A DNA stretch of 64,000 nt from Hyaloscypha bicolor E (taxonomy: Eukaryota > Ascomycota > Leotiomycetes > Helotiales > Hyaloscyphaceae). The stretch's first letter is position 1, and each line of letters begins with the position of its first letter. The notes beneath the pieces were generated by a model that was not told the DNA's origin, made no database searches, and saw only the letters and a program-made list of their open reading frames with translations. The stretch lies in NCBI RefSeq assembly GCF_002865645.1, contig NW_020194555.1:1426001-1490000 (forward strand). The letters are read 5' to 3'. The position numbers were made by a program, and so were the translations under genes. Of this stretch, positions 1-10,900 are shown one piece after another.

Positions 1-1380
1 ATTCCCTTTAATTATAAAACTTATTAGAGAAATTATTAAGATCTATACTAAAAAGTAAAAATATAATAGATCTAATAGTAATTTTAATTATAAACTTACT
101 ATTTTCTTTAATATTTATTAATATATAAAGCTTTTATAAGAGGCTCTAATACAAGCTTTTCCTACTATACTAAAGAAACTAGTTTAAGACTACTTCTATA
201 GTAACTAGCTCTCTTAATATATATATAAAAAGGCTTATATTAATATTTATAGTTTCTTTAAAGGCCCTAGATTTAAATATCGAAATTTAGATATATGAAA
301 TACTACTATATTAGCTTCTATAATAGCTAAATTCCCGGAAAAAATAATCTTTAAGATTATTTAATTACTAATTAATAAACTATATTAACTATAGTATAGT
401 TTTATATTTAATTTACAAAATATCGAATTCCTCTATAATAAAATTATTATTTTTTATTAAGGCTTCCGGATATATAGATATATAATTTCAGACCCTTTTA
501 TAAATCTCGACTAGCTTATTAATAAACTATAATTATCTATTACTATATAAAAGTAATAATAAGCTAATCCCGAAATCTTTTTTATTAATTAATAATATTA
601 TTTTCAGAATTCTTTAAGTTATTATTTCTCCGGAAATTATTAATACGGATCTAGCTATAATTTCGGAGCCTATAATAATTATATCCCAAAGTTATATTTT
701 ATATATAAAAAGCCCAAATACCACTTATAGAAATATATACTAAAAGAATAAAAGACTAAAAAGGCTTAATTTAGAAATAGAAATATCTATTAATTCAGAT
801 CTCAAAATACCCGCAACTTTAATAAATACTTTAGTAGTACTTATATATAGTATATTACTAAAACTAAAGGTAAAGAAAATAATAAGAATAATAAGAACAA
901 ATTAGTAAATAATACTTTTAAGGCTTTATTAGCAGAAATAAATAAAGAAGAGAAATATTACTTAGATTCTTACTTTACTTTAATTAAGAGCTTTTTAGCT
1001 ACTTTTACTACTTCTATTTTACTAATAATTATAGCTAATACCCTTATAAATAACCTTATTTCCCTTTCCTTTATATATTAGATAATAAGTAAAAACTATA
1101 TATTAGAGCCTATTAAATCCTTAATAAAAGATATCTAGACTTTTATAATTAATAATATATTAAGATATAATACTTACTGCTTTTATAGAGTTATAATTAA
1201 TACTAGAGCCTCTAGATACTTAATTACTAGTTCTAACTAATTCCAAGCTCTCTAGTAGACTAATAATAGTATTAAACTTAATAAAACTACTAAAGATTAA
1301 ATTAATATTTAGTTTAGTATTAGATCTATATCTTCTATTAAATTTATAATAGTAAATATACTAATTAGGTAAGTATAATT
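1..1380 (+). pseudogene. copia gag / protease region, degenerate
   Basis: The stretch lies upstream of the integrase of the copia element, where gag and protease are expected. The sequence is extremely TA-rich, with stop codons in all frames at TAA/TAG. I could not pick out a clear zinc knuckle or the protease DSGA motif, so this call rests on position within the element and on continuity with the pol frames downstream. Confidence 0.45.
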
Positions 1381-1709
1381 CTATATTATATCTTTAAAGA
1401 CTTTATTTTTATTTAGTTTAGCTAATATAGACAAGCTAGAAATCTATTTTAATAATCTTACTAATTATTTTATTATTTTTACTAGAAAATATATACCTAT
1501 AATATAATATTTCAGATATTATTTTCTGCTTTAAAATACTATACTATAAAACTTTATTTCCGAATTCTTTACTTATAACTTCTACTTTTTTATAGAAATC
1601 GAATTATAATATCTATACTATTATTTTAGTTATTTATTTATTAGTAAGCTCCGAAATATACTAGAATAAGCAGGCTATAATATTAATATAGAAGCCCTTA
1701 AATACCTTA

Positions 1710-2640
1710 TAAAGTACTATAAGTAATGCCAGAAATATAGCCGATTATCCGGATAATTCAAGTTTAATCTAAAAGATAATATTAGCTTTAATTACTTTAT
1801 TATTATTAATATTTTCTATATTTCTAATAAGTTTATACTTTATATTATTAATAAAGGCACTTAATATTAAGCCAACTAATAGCTCCAAAATATTAATATA
1901 ATATATATCTGAAATATACTTAAATAATACTAGATTAATAACTATTTAGGCTCTTTTAATTAGATTATAGCAGATACCGGAAAGCAGTTTACTAATAAGA
2001 AGTTTACTTAGCTTGCAAATACTATAGGAACCAAAGTTAAGATTATTTCTATAAAAGCTTATAACTCTATTAGAATTATAGAATACTACTATAGTGTAAT
2101 ACCTATATTAACGAGTGTTTAGCTGGATTTGGTAGCCTAATTAGGCTAGTGCTTATATGGGATCGCACTCCCGAATTGGGACTAGTACTTCTGTATATCC
2201 AGCGGAATACTAGATTCTATATATAGAGGCATGCGAGCTTTGGAAATGGGTATTAATTAGTTTATTACTAAGAACCAGTTCTTGGAATTAATTATACTTC
2301 TACGCTTCACTCTATATTTTACCCTATATTCCACCCCTTTACCTTAACTACTTGTATAGTACCCTGCTATATTGGGAGCCTTATATATAGCCCGATCTAA
2401 TATATTTACCTTATTATTATAGCCGAAGTTAATAGAATTAATAAGGATACTATATTTCAAATAGCTTTTAAGGCTATTAATAATTCTATAGAACCTAATA
2501 GTATTATTCTAATTCTTTTGGTTTATAGTACTTTACCTTAAATAACTAAATATAATACCCTATTACCTATTATATTATAGTAATTAGTAGTATTTAAGAA
2601 AGTAATACTAGAAATTTAGAAGCTTTAAGCTAGATATTAA
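1710..2640 (+). pseudogene. copia integrase core, RIP-mutated and interrupted
   Basis: The translation from about 1,720 reads CQKYSRLSG then FKFNLKDN, resembling the start of the integrase core in fungal copia elements (zinc-finger end followed by the DDE core). From about 1,975 the stretch DTGKQFTNKKFT, followed by LANTIGTKVKIIS and later IIEYYY, matches the second Asp and Glu region of the core (D...HNSIG..ER.H in intact relatives). The frame resumes after an insertion at about 2,408 with IIIAEVNRINKDTIFQIAFKAINNS, the usual continuation. Gln and Trp codons have become TAG or TAA. The integrase would insert cDNA into the genome; this copy is dead. Confidence 0.8.
2096..2407 (+). mobile_element. 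~310-bp lightly mutated insert in copia integrase, possible tRNA-derived SINE
   Basis: The copia integrase frame breaks after about 2,095 and resumes at about 2,408. The intervening DNA is visibly different: it keeps CA, TG and CG dinucleotides and GC-rich stretches that the surrounding 2 kb lacks. Near its left end, 2,120-2,132 resembles a Pol III box A (TAGCTGGATTTGG) and 2,159-2,171 resembles a box B (GGATCGCACTCC against GGTTCGANTCC, with one extra base), about 39 bp apart as in tRNA-derived SINEs. No protein frame is visible. A clean target duplication was not resolved; a 'tatag' occurs at both sides but the exact edges are uncertain. A solo LTR is the alternative, since the left side begins TGTAATA. 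Confidence 0.45.
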
Positions 2641-3049
2641 ATTACAAATGCTTTAAATACCTGAAATAGTTCTAGTACTACTAATATTTATAAATAATTC
2701 CTAAATTCGAATATTCTTATTTAATATAAAGGAAATACTAGTTAATCTAGTAATTAGAATAGGCTATATAAGCTAGTAGCTATTAATAGGGAGAACTATA
2801 TTCTAGTTCTATTATATAATAATACTATTTTCTATTTAATTTTTATAAAGCCCTTTTATATAAGGAATATTAAAGTTATTACTAATAGCTTTAAACCTGA
2901 ACCTGTTTCCGAATCTAATAGTAAGGCTAAAGGTAATACAAATATAATTCCTTCTATTATTTCTGTTATTCTACTAAAGTATAATAAAGAATGCCTTTAT
3001 AAGATTCCGGATATTATAGTATTTCTATAGAATAATAAACTATATAAGA

Positions 3050-3950
3050 ATTCCCATTAAGTTAAAGTTACTAGCTTTCTAGAAAAGAATATATTTGAGG
3101 TTACTTTCAGATCTCAAATACTAAAGAAAATATATATCTTTAATTCCCGGTTTATTAATAAGATTAAGAATAAGGGTATAGAGAAAGAGCTTAAAAAGTT
3201 GAGACTAGTTATTCAAGTCTATAATAATAGTAAGAAATATATAGTATTAATATAATTACTTACTATTTAATATATTAGCTAGAAAATTATTTTTAGTATT
3301 ATTATTATAATAATAGATATTACGGAATTATATTTATATAATATCTTGCAAGCTTATATCTAATTAATAACTTTACTCAATTATAATTTCTATATTAACT
3401 CACCTTATAAATTTACTAGAGAGCTAAATCTAAAGAATAATTATATTCTAAAGATTATAAAACTACTATATAATATACCGGAAACTAGAAACTACTAGTT
3501 TAAGACTTATTATTCTCACTATATTAATAAGCTTTCTATAAAATAGTTAACTTATAACTCTTGCCTCTTCTATAATAAGTAATTCTTCGGAATTATTAGC
3601 CTTTAAACTAATAATACCTTATTTATTAAAACTAATAATTTTATAAAGGCAAAGTAACTAAAGCTCTATAAAGCTAAGTTCTTAGCTAAAAAGTATAAAT
3701 CTCTTATTTTTAACTATAATCTCAAGTTTAATAAAGGTATTATTTATATAAATACTACTGGAATTATTCTTATATAGAAATACTAGTATAAAAACCTCCG
3801 AACTATTTCTATAAAAAATACTACTACTATAAGTAATAGAAGTACTATTTATTAAAATCTCTCTATTAAAAACTAATATATTACCTAATATACTAGAGGA
3901 GTATATATTATATTAATCTATTAACTAAAAGCTTTATATAATCTATTAAT
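3050..3950 (+). pseudogene. copia reverse transcriptase (RVT_2 type), RIP-mutated
   Basis: Starting near 3,160 the frame reads FINKIKNKGIEKELKKLRLV, the conserved entry to the RVT_2 domain (K..LV.Q.Y.D in relatives). It continues with ITELYLYNILQAYI near 3,320, FYINSPYKF near 3,390 and KIIKLLYNIPETRNY at 3,451-3,495. The catalytic strand appears as LQTNNTLFI near 3,600-3,630, corresponding to a Q-T-D-D motif, with both Asp codons changed to Asn codons. KAKFLAKKYKSL then follows at about 3,670. These landmarks in this order make the assignment secure. The enzyme would copy element RNA into DNA, and the Asp changes alone would inactivate it. Confidence 0.85.
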
Positions 3951-4059
3951 TACTACTTAAGCTATTAAACCCTTGGAAACTAATATAAAGGCATTTAATA
4001 AGTATATTTAATAGCAAATTAAGAATATTATTAGAGAACTAAGATTTATAAAGCTAGTA

Positions 4060-4560
4060 AAGAAATTCTTATATTTAATTATTTTTATAAATGCTTTATT
4101 TGCGAATAATAGAGATCTCTTTTTCTAAATTAGATATATTCTAGTTCTAGTAAATAAAACTAGATATACTAATATTATTTACTAGTTCTCTATTAAATAC
4201 AAGAGAATTACTAGAAGTATTCTAGCTTCGGAACTCTATAGTATAGCTTATAGTTTTAATATAAGTACTTTAATTAAATCTATAATTAATAGAGTACTAG
4301 AAATAGAACTACTACTAGTTATCTATACGAATTCGAAGTCGTTATATAAATGCCTTATTAAATTGGGTATTACTCGAGAGAAATGCCTAATAATTAATAT
4401 AATATACCTCTACTAGATATATAAATAATAGGAGATTATAGAAATCAAGTAAATTAAAAGAAAATCAAATTCTGCCGACTTTATAACGAAATTAAAGCCA
4501 TTAAATGCCCTTAAGTACCTAATTAATATAAATATAATATAATTAGATATAGAGGAATAG
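4060..4560 (+). pseudogene. copia RNase H domain, RIP-mutated
   Basis: The frame shows FINALFANNRDLFFQIRYIL (the RNase H entry, D-A-S-F-A-N in intact copies), then ITRSILASELYSIAYSF near 4,205-4,260, IYTNSKSLYKCLIKLGITREK near 4,320-4,380 and IKRKSNSADFITK near 4,455-4,490. These are the successive catalytic blocks of copia RNase H, with the final D-A-M-T-K block read here as D-F-I-T-K. Stops are TAG or TAA at former Gln or Trp codons. The coding part ends near 4,560, just before the 3' non-coding and LTR region. Confidence 0.85.
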
Positions 4561-5071
4561 ATTAAATGCAAATAAAGTAAGAAATAGATATATAAAATAA
4601 AGAGAAATAGATATATAGAATAGAAAAATATTATAAGAGAGAAAGTTATATATAAAAGGCTACTGCCTTTAGTATATAACTAAAACCTTAAAAGTAATAT
4701 AAATATATAGAGCGTTTGGGAAATCTAATACTAGACCGGATTAAGGAATTAGTATATAATTAAAGAAAAATACTATTTTTTACGTTTTTTTTAGAGAGGT
4801 TTTAGTATTAGTATAGCTATAGTTATTAATAGTTATATAATATAGAGGTAACTAGAGATAATAAGATATAGGTAATAGGTAATAATTATATAATCTTATA
4901 TTATATAAGTAACTTAACTAGTAGCTAGTTTTTATTAGACTTAGCAGATTTAGAAATCGCATATTAATACTATAATACTATAATTCTTACTTCTAAAGAA
5001 TAACTTTACTAACTTATATAAATAGTATTCTATAATTATATAATAGTACTATATATTTCTAGTAAACTAAT
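4561..5071 (+). repeat. 3' non-coding region and probable 3' LTR of the copia element
   Basis: This stretch follows the RNase H end and holds no reading frame. A short purine run (AGAGAGG) at about 4,792-4,798, followed by TTTTAGTATTAG, is a candidate polypurine tract and LTR start, but the partner LTR is outside the window so neither edge can be confirmed. The right edge is set by the start of the duplicated unit at about 5,072. Confidence 0.4.
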
Positions 5072-6339
5072 AAATATTAATATATTATTTCTATTAAAAT
5101 AAAAGTAAAGTTTCAAGTATTTATATTAGTTATATAAAGGTTTTAAGGTTCTATTCTATAAGAACTATAAGGCTAGTATAAGAAGTTACTAACTTTTAAT
5201 ATTTCTTAAATATTTAAGAATAGCTTTAATATTAGCTTTAATAAAAAAAATACTTTTATAAACTCAAGATTTCGAAATTTCTTACTAGTATCTAGTATAA
5301 GTATTTCTTATTCTTGCTTTCGAATATTAAAGCTAAATAAAGTAAAAATATAAATATCTTTAAATAGGCCTTAAATATTAGACTAATAGAAATAAAGTAT
5401 AAGTTATATCTCTAATATAGATTTTAAGGAAAATAAGCTAAATAAAAAGAAATTTACTAATTTTAGTAATAATAAAACTATATTATTTCTTAAAGATAAT
5501 TTCTTTAATAACTTTTATATTCTTCTCGAATATTCTTCTAATAAATTATTAATACTCTATTTCTAATTAATAATTTTTGAAAATCTCTAATTAATATTTC
5601 AAGTTTAATTAATATTTCTTGGAAATTTCTAATTAATATTCTATTTCTAATTAATATTTCTTGAAAATTTCTAATTAATATCTCTTTAGAAACTTCTATT
5701 AGTATCCTATTTCTAATTAATACTTTCCTTAAATATTTAATTAAAAGTATAAGCTAGATTATTTATTATTTATATTTATAGATTATTATTACTACTATTA
5801 TCTTTTTCTTATTTCTATATTATTAAAATAAGAGAGGCAAATTATATTACTAGAAAGTTATTAAGAAAGTTTCTTAAATCCGAAGCTAAATCTAAAGCCA
5901 AAATCGAATCTAATATAAAATTCTTTAATATATATTATTCTAAAATATGTCTTTTAGTTAAAATATAAAAAGCAGATATTATTTTCTTAAATAATATTAA
6001 GAAAGCTAGTTCTATTAAAGAAATATACTTTTAATATAAATATTATAAATATTAGTATTAGGGTTATCTAGTTAAAACTAATAGTAAAAATCTAATAAAT
6101 ACTAGTTTCCGGAAATGTCTTAGTTTATTTTAATATAATATTTAATATTTAAACTAATATAAGAATATTATAGAATTTTACTAGTTAAAGCTATATAACT
6201 ATAAAAATATAGTAAACTAGTAGCCCTTATATAATTTAAAGATAAAAGACTGCTTTCTAATATATATAAAGCTAATATACTTTCTATAAATAGAAAATAA
6301 AATAAATATATTTTTGGATTTTTAAGAAAATAAAATTAA
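5072..6339 (+). repeat. Repeat unit copy A, left segment (homologous to 53,761-55,021)
   Basis: This 1.27 kb aligns almost end to end with 53,761-55,021. Shared landmarks include AAAGTTTCAAGTATTTATA near 5,106 (variant near 53,798), TTCTTATTCTTGC near 5,310 (near 53,997) and the run of ATTAATAT minisatellite units. In copy B the segment runs directly into the counterpart of 21,565 onward. Here it stops at a TTAA at 6,336-6,339, where a transposon nest of 15.2 kb begins. Heavily RIP-mutated; no protein family recognised. Confidence 0.85.
5530..5740. repeat. Degenerate minisatellite with ATTAATAT core
   Basis: Units of roughly 20 and 40 bp built around TTTCTAATTAATATT are repeated about seven to eight times, with TTGAAAA or TTAGAAA variants between them. 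The equivalent block in copy B (54,215-54,470) has a different number and order of units, so the array has changed length since the duplication. Confidence 0.75.
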
Positions 6340-6437
6340 TAATTAATTTGTTTTTCTTTACTTACTTTATTTATAGTTAAAGAAACCAAGTATTCTATAA
6401 AAGCAAGTATTTTATTAAGATTTTTATATAGGAAATC
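6336..6437. mobile_element. Left part of small TIR element (non-autonomous DNA transposon), with TTAA target site
   Basis: 6,340-6,437 is the inverse of 21,465-21,564: shared stretches include CAAGTATTCTATAAAAGCAA and TAAGATTTTTATATAGGA. The pre-insertion site survives in copy B at 55,018-55,021 as a single TTAA, while here TTAA stands at both outer edges (6,336-6,339 and 21,565-21,568), so TTAA is the target duplication. The inner end is cut by gypsy-2 at 6,438; the terminal repeat resumes at 21,049. The full element without the nest would be about 615 bp. No transposase frame, so it looks like a MITE. TTAA is typical of piggyBac, but the ends do not have the usual CCC start. Confidence 0.75.
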
Positions 6438-6710
6438 TATTATAAATATAGTATTTAGAGTTTAAAAATAAGATAAAAGATTTCTTACGAAAAAAATTTA
6501 AAGCTAAAGAAGAAAAAACTAGAATATAGAAGGCTATAAAAGAATATATATATCCTATAATATACTAGTTCTAAAGAAGTTTAGTCTTCTAAATATCTCT
6601 AGTATATTTCAAGTATACTTCTTTAATAAAGCAGCTATATTATATATATTTAAAAGATATTTAATATCTGGCTAAATATTTCAGATATTAGATATCTGAA
6701 AATTATAATA
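6438..6710 (-). repeat. gypsy-2 LTR, left (3' LTR of the minus-strand element)
   Basis: This 273-bp sequence matches 20,775-21,048 along its length, for example at TATATATCCTATAATATACT and at CTAGTATATTTCAAGTATA. It starts TATTATAA and ends TTATAATA, a perfect inverted repeat that fits original TGTTATAA...TTATAACA ends after RIP. A purine-rich tract, read on the minus strand as AAAGAAAAGAA, lies just inside at about 6,714-6,725 and is the expected polypurine tract next to a 3' LTR. Confidence 0.85.
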
Positions 6711-8946
6711 TTATTCTTTTCTTTATAATAAGCTTATTTCCGAGCTTTATAAAAGCTATTAATCTATTTAATTTTATATTATTCTTCTTTCTAAAATAAA
6801 ACTAGTATTTCAAATATAAATATTATATATAAAAAGCCAGTATTTTTATTATATAATTTAAAAGAATTTATTATTATTTTTATATAATTCTAGACAAGTA
6901 TTATTTTTTATATAATCTAGCTAGTATTATAGGTTTTATAAAGGTTTTAGTATATTAATATTATTATTATAGAAACTTTATAAAATCGGGAAACTATTAT
7001 TTAATACTAAAGCTAGATATTATACTAGATCTTTATTCTAACTAATTTACTAAATTCTATACTTTAGTTTATTTCTTACTAGCTTAACTATAATAATCCG
7101 TTTAATATTATACTTTTATTTACTATTTTCTAGTATTAATAAAGGCAGTTTCGGGTTTATTTAATCTAGTAAAGAATTCTAGAAATCTTTTTATAACTTC
7201 TTTATATAGAAAACTGGATATATTTTTATAGTTTCTAGTAATTTCAGAAGAAATAAATAGCTATATTATTCTAGAATCTCAAATAAGCCCTTTATTTAGT
7301 TCTCTAGCTTCCGGTTCAAATAATTGAATTTCTAGTATTTTATAATAACCTATATTTTATTTCCGACTTTAAATTAATTAAATAGTAGTATTAATTAGCT
7401 TATATTATATATTATTTCTATACTTATTTTATATAGCCTTAGGTAAATTATTATAATTTATATAATTAATTTACTAATACTTTAGCTTTATTTCTATTTA
7501 GCTTCTTTTTAGGTAAATTAGCTTTAATAGAAAAGTTTTAGTTTAGAGAGATATAAGGCTTATAGCTCTTTTTAGTTATAAATAGGAACTAGCTAATAGT
7601 TTTATACTTAAGAAAGGCTTATTAATAATTAATTATAGTAATTTATTTATTTCAATTATTCTAGTAATAATTAATATATAAATATAATTTCTAATTAAAG
7701 TACTAATTAATAATCTTTATTTATTTATCTATTTGGGAATAATTAGCTATTAAAAGCTTAAGCTTTATACTAATTCTTATATAGAATTCGCTCCAAAAAT
7801 CGGATATAAATTAGAGTTCTTAATTTAATATAATTATTTCTAAAATATCTATTTAGTATATTATATAAAATAAAAATAGAAATACTAGCTATCTGGCTAT
7901 AATTATATCTTATATAGAAATTATAATTAGATACTTAAATAAATAATTTATAAATATAGTAATTATATTATAGCCTAATTTACTTTCTAGATAGCTTTTA
8001 AAATCTATAGTAATATATTACTAAAAGTAATTAGAAACTAGAAAAAAATAAAGTAAACTAGGCTTCTTATTTCTAGATATATATAATTTTCTATAAATAT
8101 AGTAATTACTATAATATTAATTAATATTCTTACTTATAAATAGCTAATAATATTACTTCTTTAGTAACTAATAAAGCTTTATATATCTAGAATATCTAGA
8201 AAGAAATTTATTATATATTTTATAAATTAGAATAGTTTATAAAAGTAGTTCGGGAATTATTTCATTCTTTATAATATAAAGTCTTTTATAATATAATATA
8301 AAGTCTTTTATAATATAATATAAAGTCTTTTATAATATAATATAATATAAAGTCTTTTATAATATAATATAAAGTCTTTTATAATATAATATAAAGTCTT
8401 TTATAATATAATATAAAGTCTTTTATAATATAAAAGAAAGCTATTTTATAGTATTTAGATATTACTTTTAGTTTAGGCTATTATTTATAGCTTTTCTAGA
8501 TTTAGTAATATATAATTATTCTATAGAATCTTATTTATAAGTTATAAACTATTATATTTAGTAGAAGCTTCTAATAGTACTTTTATAAAAACTACTATAG
8601 TAGAGTTTACTAGTAAAGCTTTTAAGAAAATATCTTTTTTTAGGGGAATTATATTTCTAATAAGAATATTTTCTTCTAAAAAGTCTTTAATATATACTTG
8701 GTTTTTAGAACCGAATTCCGAATTAAATAAGCCGACTTTATAAAATATTACTATAAGCTATAAATTATAGATAATTTCAGGATTAATTTTATTTTTAGGA
8801 AAAAATACTTGAATTTATAGCTTCTCTTTAATTTAGCCCTAAATATTTACTTTATTTTATCTTTATAATAAAGTATTTACTTACTTATTTAATTTTCCAG
8901 AATAATATATAAGCTTAAAATAATAGTAAAATAAAAGTTTAGCTTA
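6711..8946 (-). pseudogene. gypsy-2 RNase H end and integrase region, degenerate
   Basis: Read on the minus strand from 8,951 leftward, the first codons continue the RNase H frame broken by gypsy-1: after KKLFS..AK on the far side comes AKLLFYYYFKLIYYSGKLNK, which aligns with the A-[EL]-L-S-R-F-x-F-x-I-x-Y-R-P-G-K-x-N-G-K-A-D block of Ty3 RNase H. The integrase should follow toward 7,000, but its zinc finger and DDE residues could not be read reliably through the RIP damage. A 22-bp satellite (8,267-8,433) interrupts this part. Confidence 0.65.
8267..8433. repeat. 22-bp tandem repeat (TATAATATAAAGTCTTTT core)
   Basis: About seven copies of a 22-bp unit with core AATATAAAGTCTTTTATAA follow each other with almost no sequence differences; one unit carries an extra TATAA. 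The low divergence inside heavily mutated DNA suggests array turnover after RIP. The unit is nearly self-complementary around AAAGTCTTTT. Confidence 0.9.
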
Positions 8947-8951
8947 TTTAG
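8947..8951. repeat. Target-site duplication of gypsy-1, left (TTTAG)
   Basis: TTTAG directly precedes the left LTR and is repeated without change at 16,783-16,787 directly after the right LTR. Five bases is the usual Ty3/gypsy duplication length. Confidence 0.9.
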
Positions 8952-9249
8952 TATAAGGTATTTATTAGTAGGTAATAAGATAATAGAATAAATTAGTAAG
9001 TTATAAAACTATAGTATTAAATTTAGTATAAAACTAATCTCTATTTCTCTTATAAGGTTCAGGGAAGCCCCCTCTAAATAAGAGGCTCCGATAATATATA
9101 TATAATTAGTAATTTATAAGCCTAATACTTATAATATAAATAGTAGTTAGTTATAAAGTTAAAGGGTCTCTAATTTCTCTAATTAATACCTGTAATATTC
9201 GAGGTTTATTATATATCCTTAAGTTATATATAATCCTATATATATTATA
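8952..9249 (-). repeat. gypsy-1 LTR, left (3' LTR of the minus-strand element)
   Basis: 298 bp, aligned without length change to 16,485-16,782. Shared blocks include GTATTTATTAGTAGGTAATA, GCCCCCTCTAAATA and ACCTGTAATATTCGAGGTTT. It begins TATAA and ends TTATA, as expected from TGTAA...TTACA after RIP. Immediately inside (9,250-9,266), the minus strand reads AGAAAGAGAA, a polypurine tract. Confidence 0.95.
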
Positions 9250-10900
9250 ACTATATTCTCTTTCTAGGATCTTGTTTCCAAGATCTATTAATCTATCCTA
9301 GTAAATATTTAATTAATTAATTATTTAATTAAAGTAAACTTCTAGTATCTTGGGAGATAATTTTACTAATATAATCTAGATAATAGATATAAAAATCATC
9401 TAATTAGATTAGAGCTAAGTAAGTAAGAAGGAAAAGTAATTATATCCCAGATATAGGGGCTAGCTAGTAATTATAATTTCGTTTAGGATCTAAATATTCT
9501 AATTAGCTCAATCCAAAGTACTAAAGCATTATCCTATAAAATTAATACTATTTATTAGATCTCGTATTAGAATAATCTAAATAGCTATATAGAAAGAATT
9601 TAATAAATATTTATATAAAAAACTTATATAAATATTTCTAAGGTTCTAGAAATTATTTATAGATTCCTAAAAGCATATATTAATTAGTTATACTAATTTC
9701 TAATTAGGACTAATACAAAAACTAATAGTTAATTCAGGTAGTTTTCTATTTCTATAAAAGAACCTCTTTATATTATTATATACTTTTTTTCTTTCTAATA
9801 ATTATATATATAATAACTTTTTTTATTATTATTTTCTAGCCTCTTTTTCTGCCTTTCTCTAAGTTTTCTTTAATTATTTTTAATTAATTCTATAATATTT
9901 TCTTCTAGCTTTATTATTTATTCCTATAATAATAAGTATAAAGATAATCTTATAATCTTCTTTCCTATTACTAGTAGATACTTGAAATATTTCAAATATT
10001 TGCTTATTAATTCTTTTATCTTATATACTATAGTATCTAGTAAGAAGAATTATAATTATTATAATAAGGGTTCTAAGTCTTATATATTAGTAAGTTCTTT
10101 AGCTTTAATATTTATTAAAGCTAATATAATTTCAGATTTCTCGCTATTTATTAGAGGCTTACTAGTCCTAAAAAGATATTATTATAATTTTTAAGAAATT
10201 TCTTAAAATATATCCTAAATAATATTATATTAATAAAAATAATATTATTAATTAGGTTTTTAAAGATTAGAAAGATATTAATAAGCTTTAGAATTCTTCT
10301 TCTTATCTTAATAAGGCAGATAATAATATTATTTGAATTAGTATTCTAAAGATAAGTTTTTTCTAATATATTTAGGTACTTACTAATTCCTTAAAAAAAT
10401 ACTATAATATTTATTTTTAAGGTATTAATCTTATTACTAAGCTTATTACTAAGATTACTAAGTAATTTATTACTAGTACTTTAAATACTAATAATATAAT
10501 ACTTATAGCTATTTAAGACCTAACTTCAGAAACTCGGGCCTTTTATAAAATATATATAGCTATTATAAGTTTCTTACTTACTTTTCTTAATATTCTTAAT
10601 ACTAATATTATTATAGTATAATTATATTCTATTAAGAAATAAGCAAATTCCGGAAAGTATTAGCTAATTCTTTACTAAGTTCTAAATAGGGCTAGTATTT
10701 AGTATTTTTATTTTAGGAATTAGGAATTTATAGGAATTAGAGTTTATTTATTTAAGATACCTATAGCTAGTCTATTTATAATAAATCTTTCTTAATCCTA
10801 AACCTTTTTCTAATAATTTAAATATAATTCTTATAAGCCTTAATAAAACTCTAGAAAATCTTTATAAGTAAAAAATCTAGGAAAAAAGTATTTTTATTAT
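9250..10900 (-). other. 3' non-coding part of gypsy-1
   Basis: Between the 3' LTR and the end of pol there is about 1.6 kb of very AT-rich DNA in which I could not recognise a protein. A 70-codon plus-strand open stretch at 9,982-10,194 is antisense to the element and has low-complexity composition, so it is not called as a gene. A degenerate pol C-terminal extension may lie at the inner end. Confidence 0.5.

Larger units (their letters stand above)
1..5060 (+). mobile_element. Ty1/copia retrotransposon, RIP-mutated, 5' part outside the window
   Basis: One plus-strand element whose degenerate polyprotein follows copia order: gag region, integrase, reverse transcriptase, RNase H. Recognisable stretches are a Cys-x-x-His-like integrase start near 1,715, the integrase stretch DTGKQFTNK near 1,975, an RT stretch KIIKLLYNIPETRNY near 3,450 and the RNase H stretch FANNRDLFFQIRY near 4,095. 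Nearly every 10-30 codons there is a TAG or TAA where Gln or Trp is expected. This fits RIP rather than random decay, because frame is mostly kept. The 5' LTR is not in the window. The 3' LTR should lie within about 4,780-5,060, but its edges are not resolved because there is no second LTR to compare. Family assignment is firm; the right limit is approximate. Confidence 0.85.

Noticed and set aside
9982..10194. 70-codon plus-strand open frame
   Set aside because: It is antisense inside gypsy-1, of low-complexity Tyr/Ile/Ser composition, and lies in the 3' non-coding part of the element.
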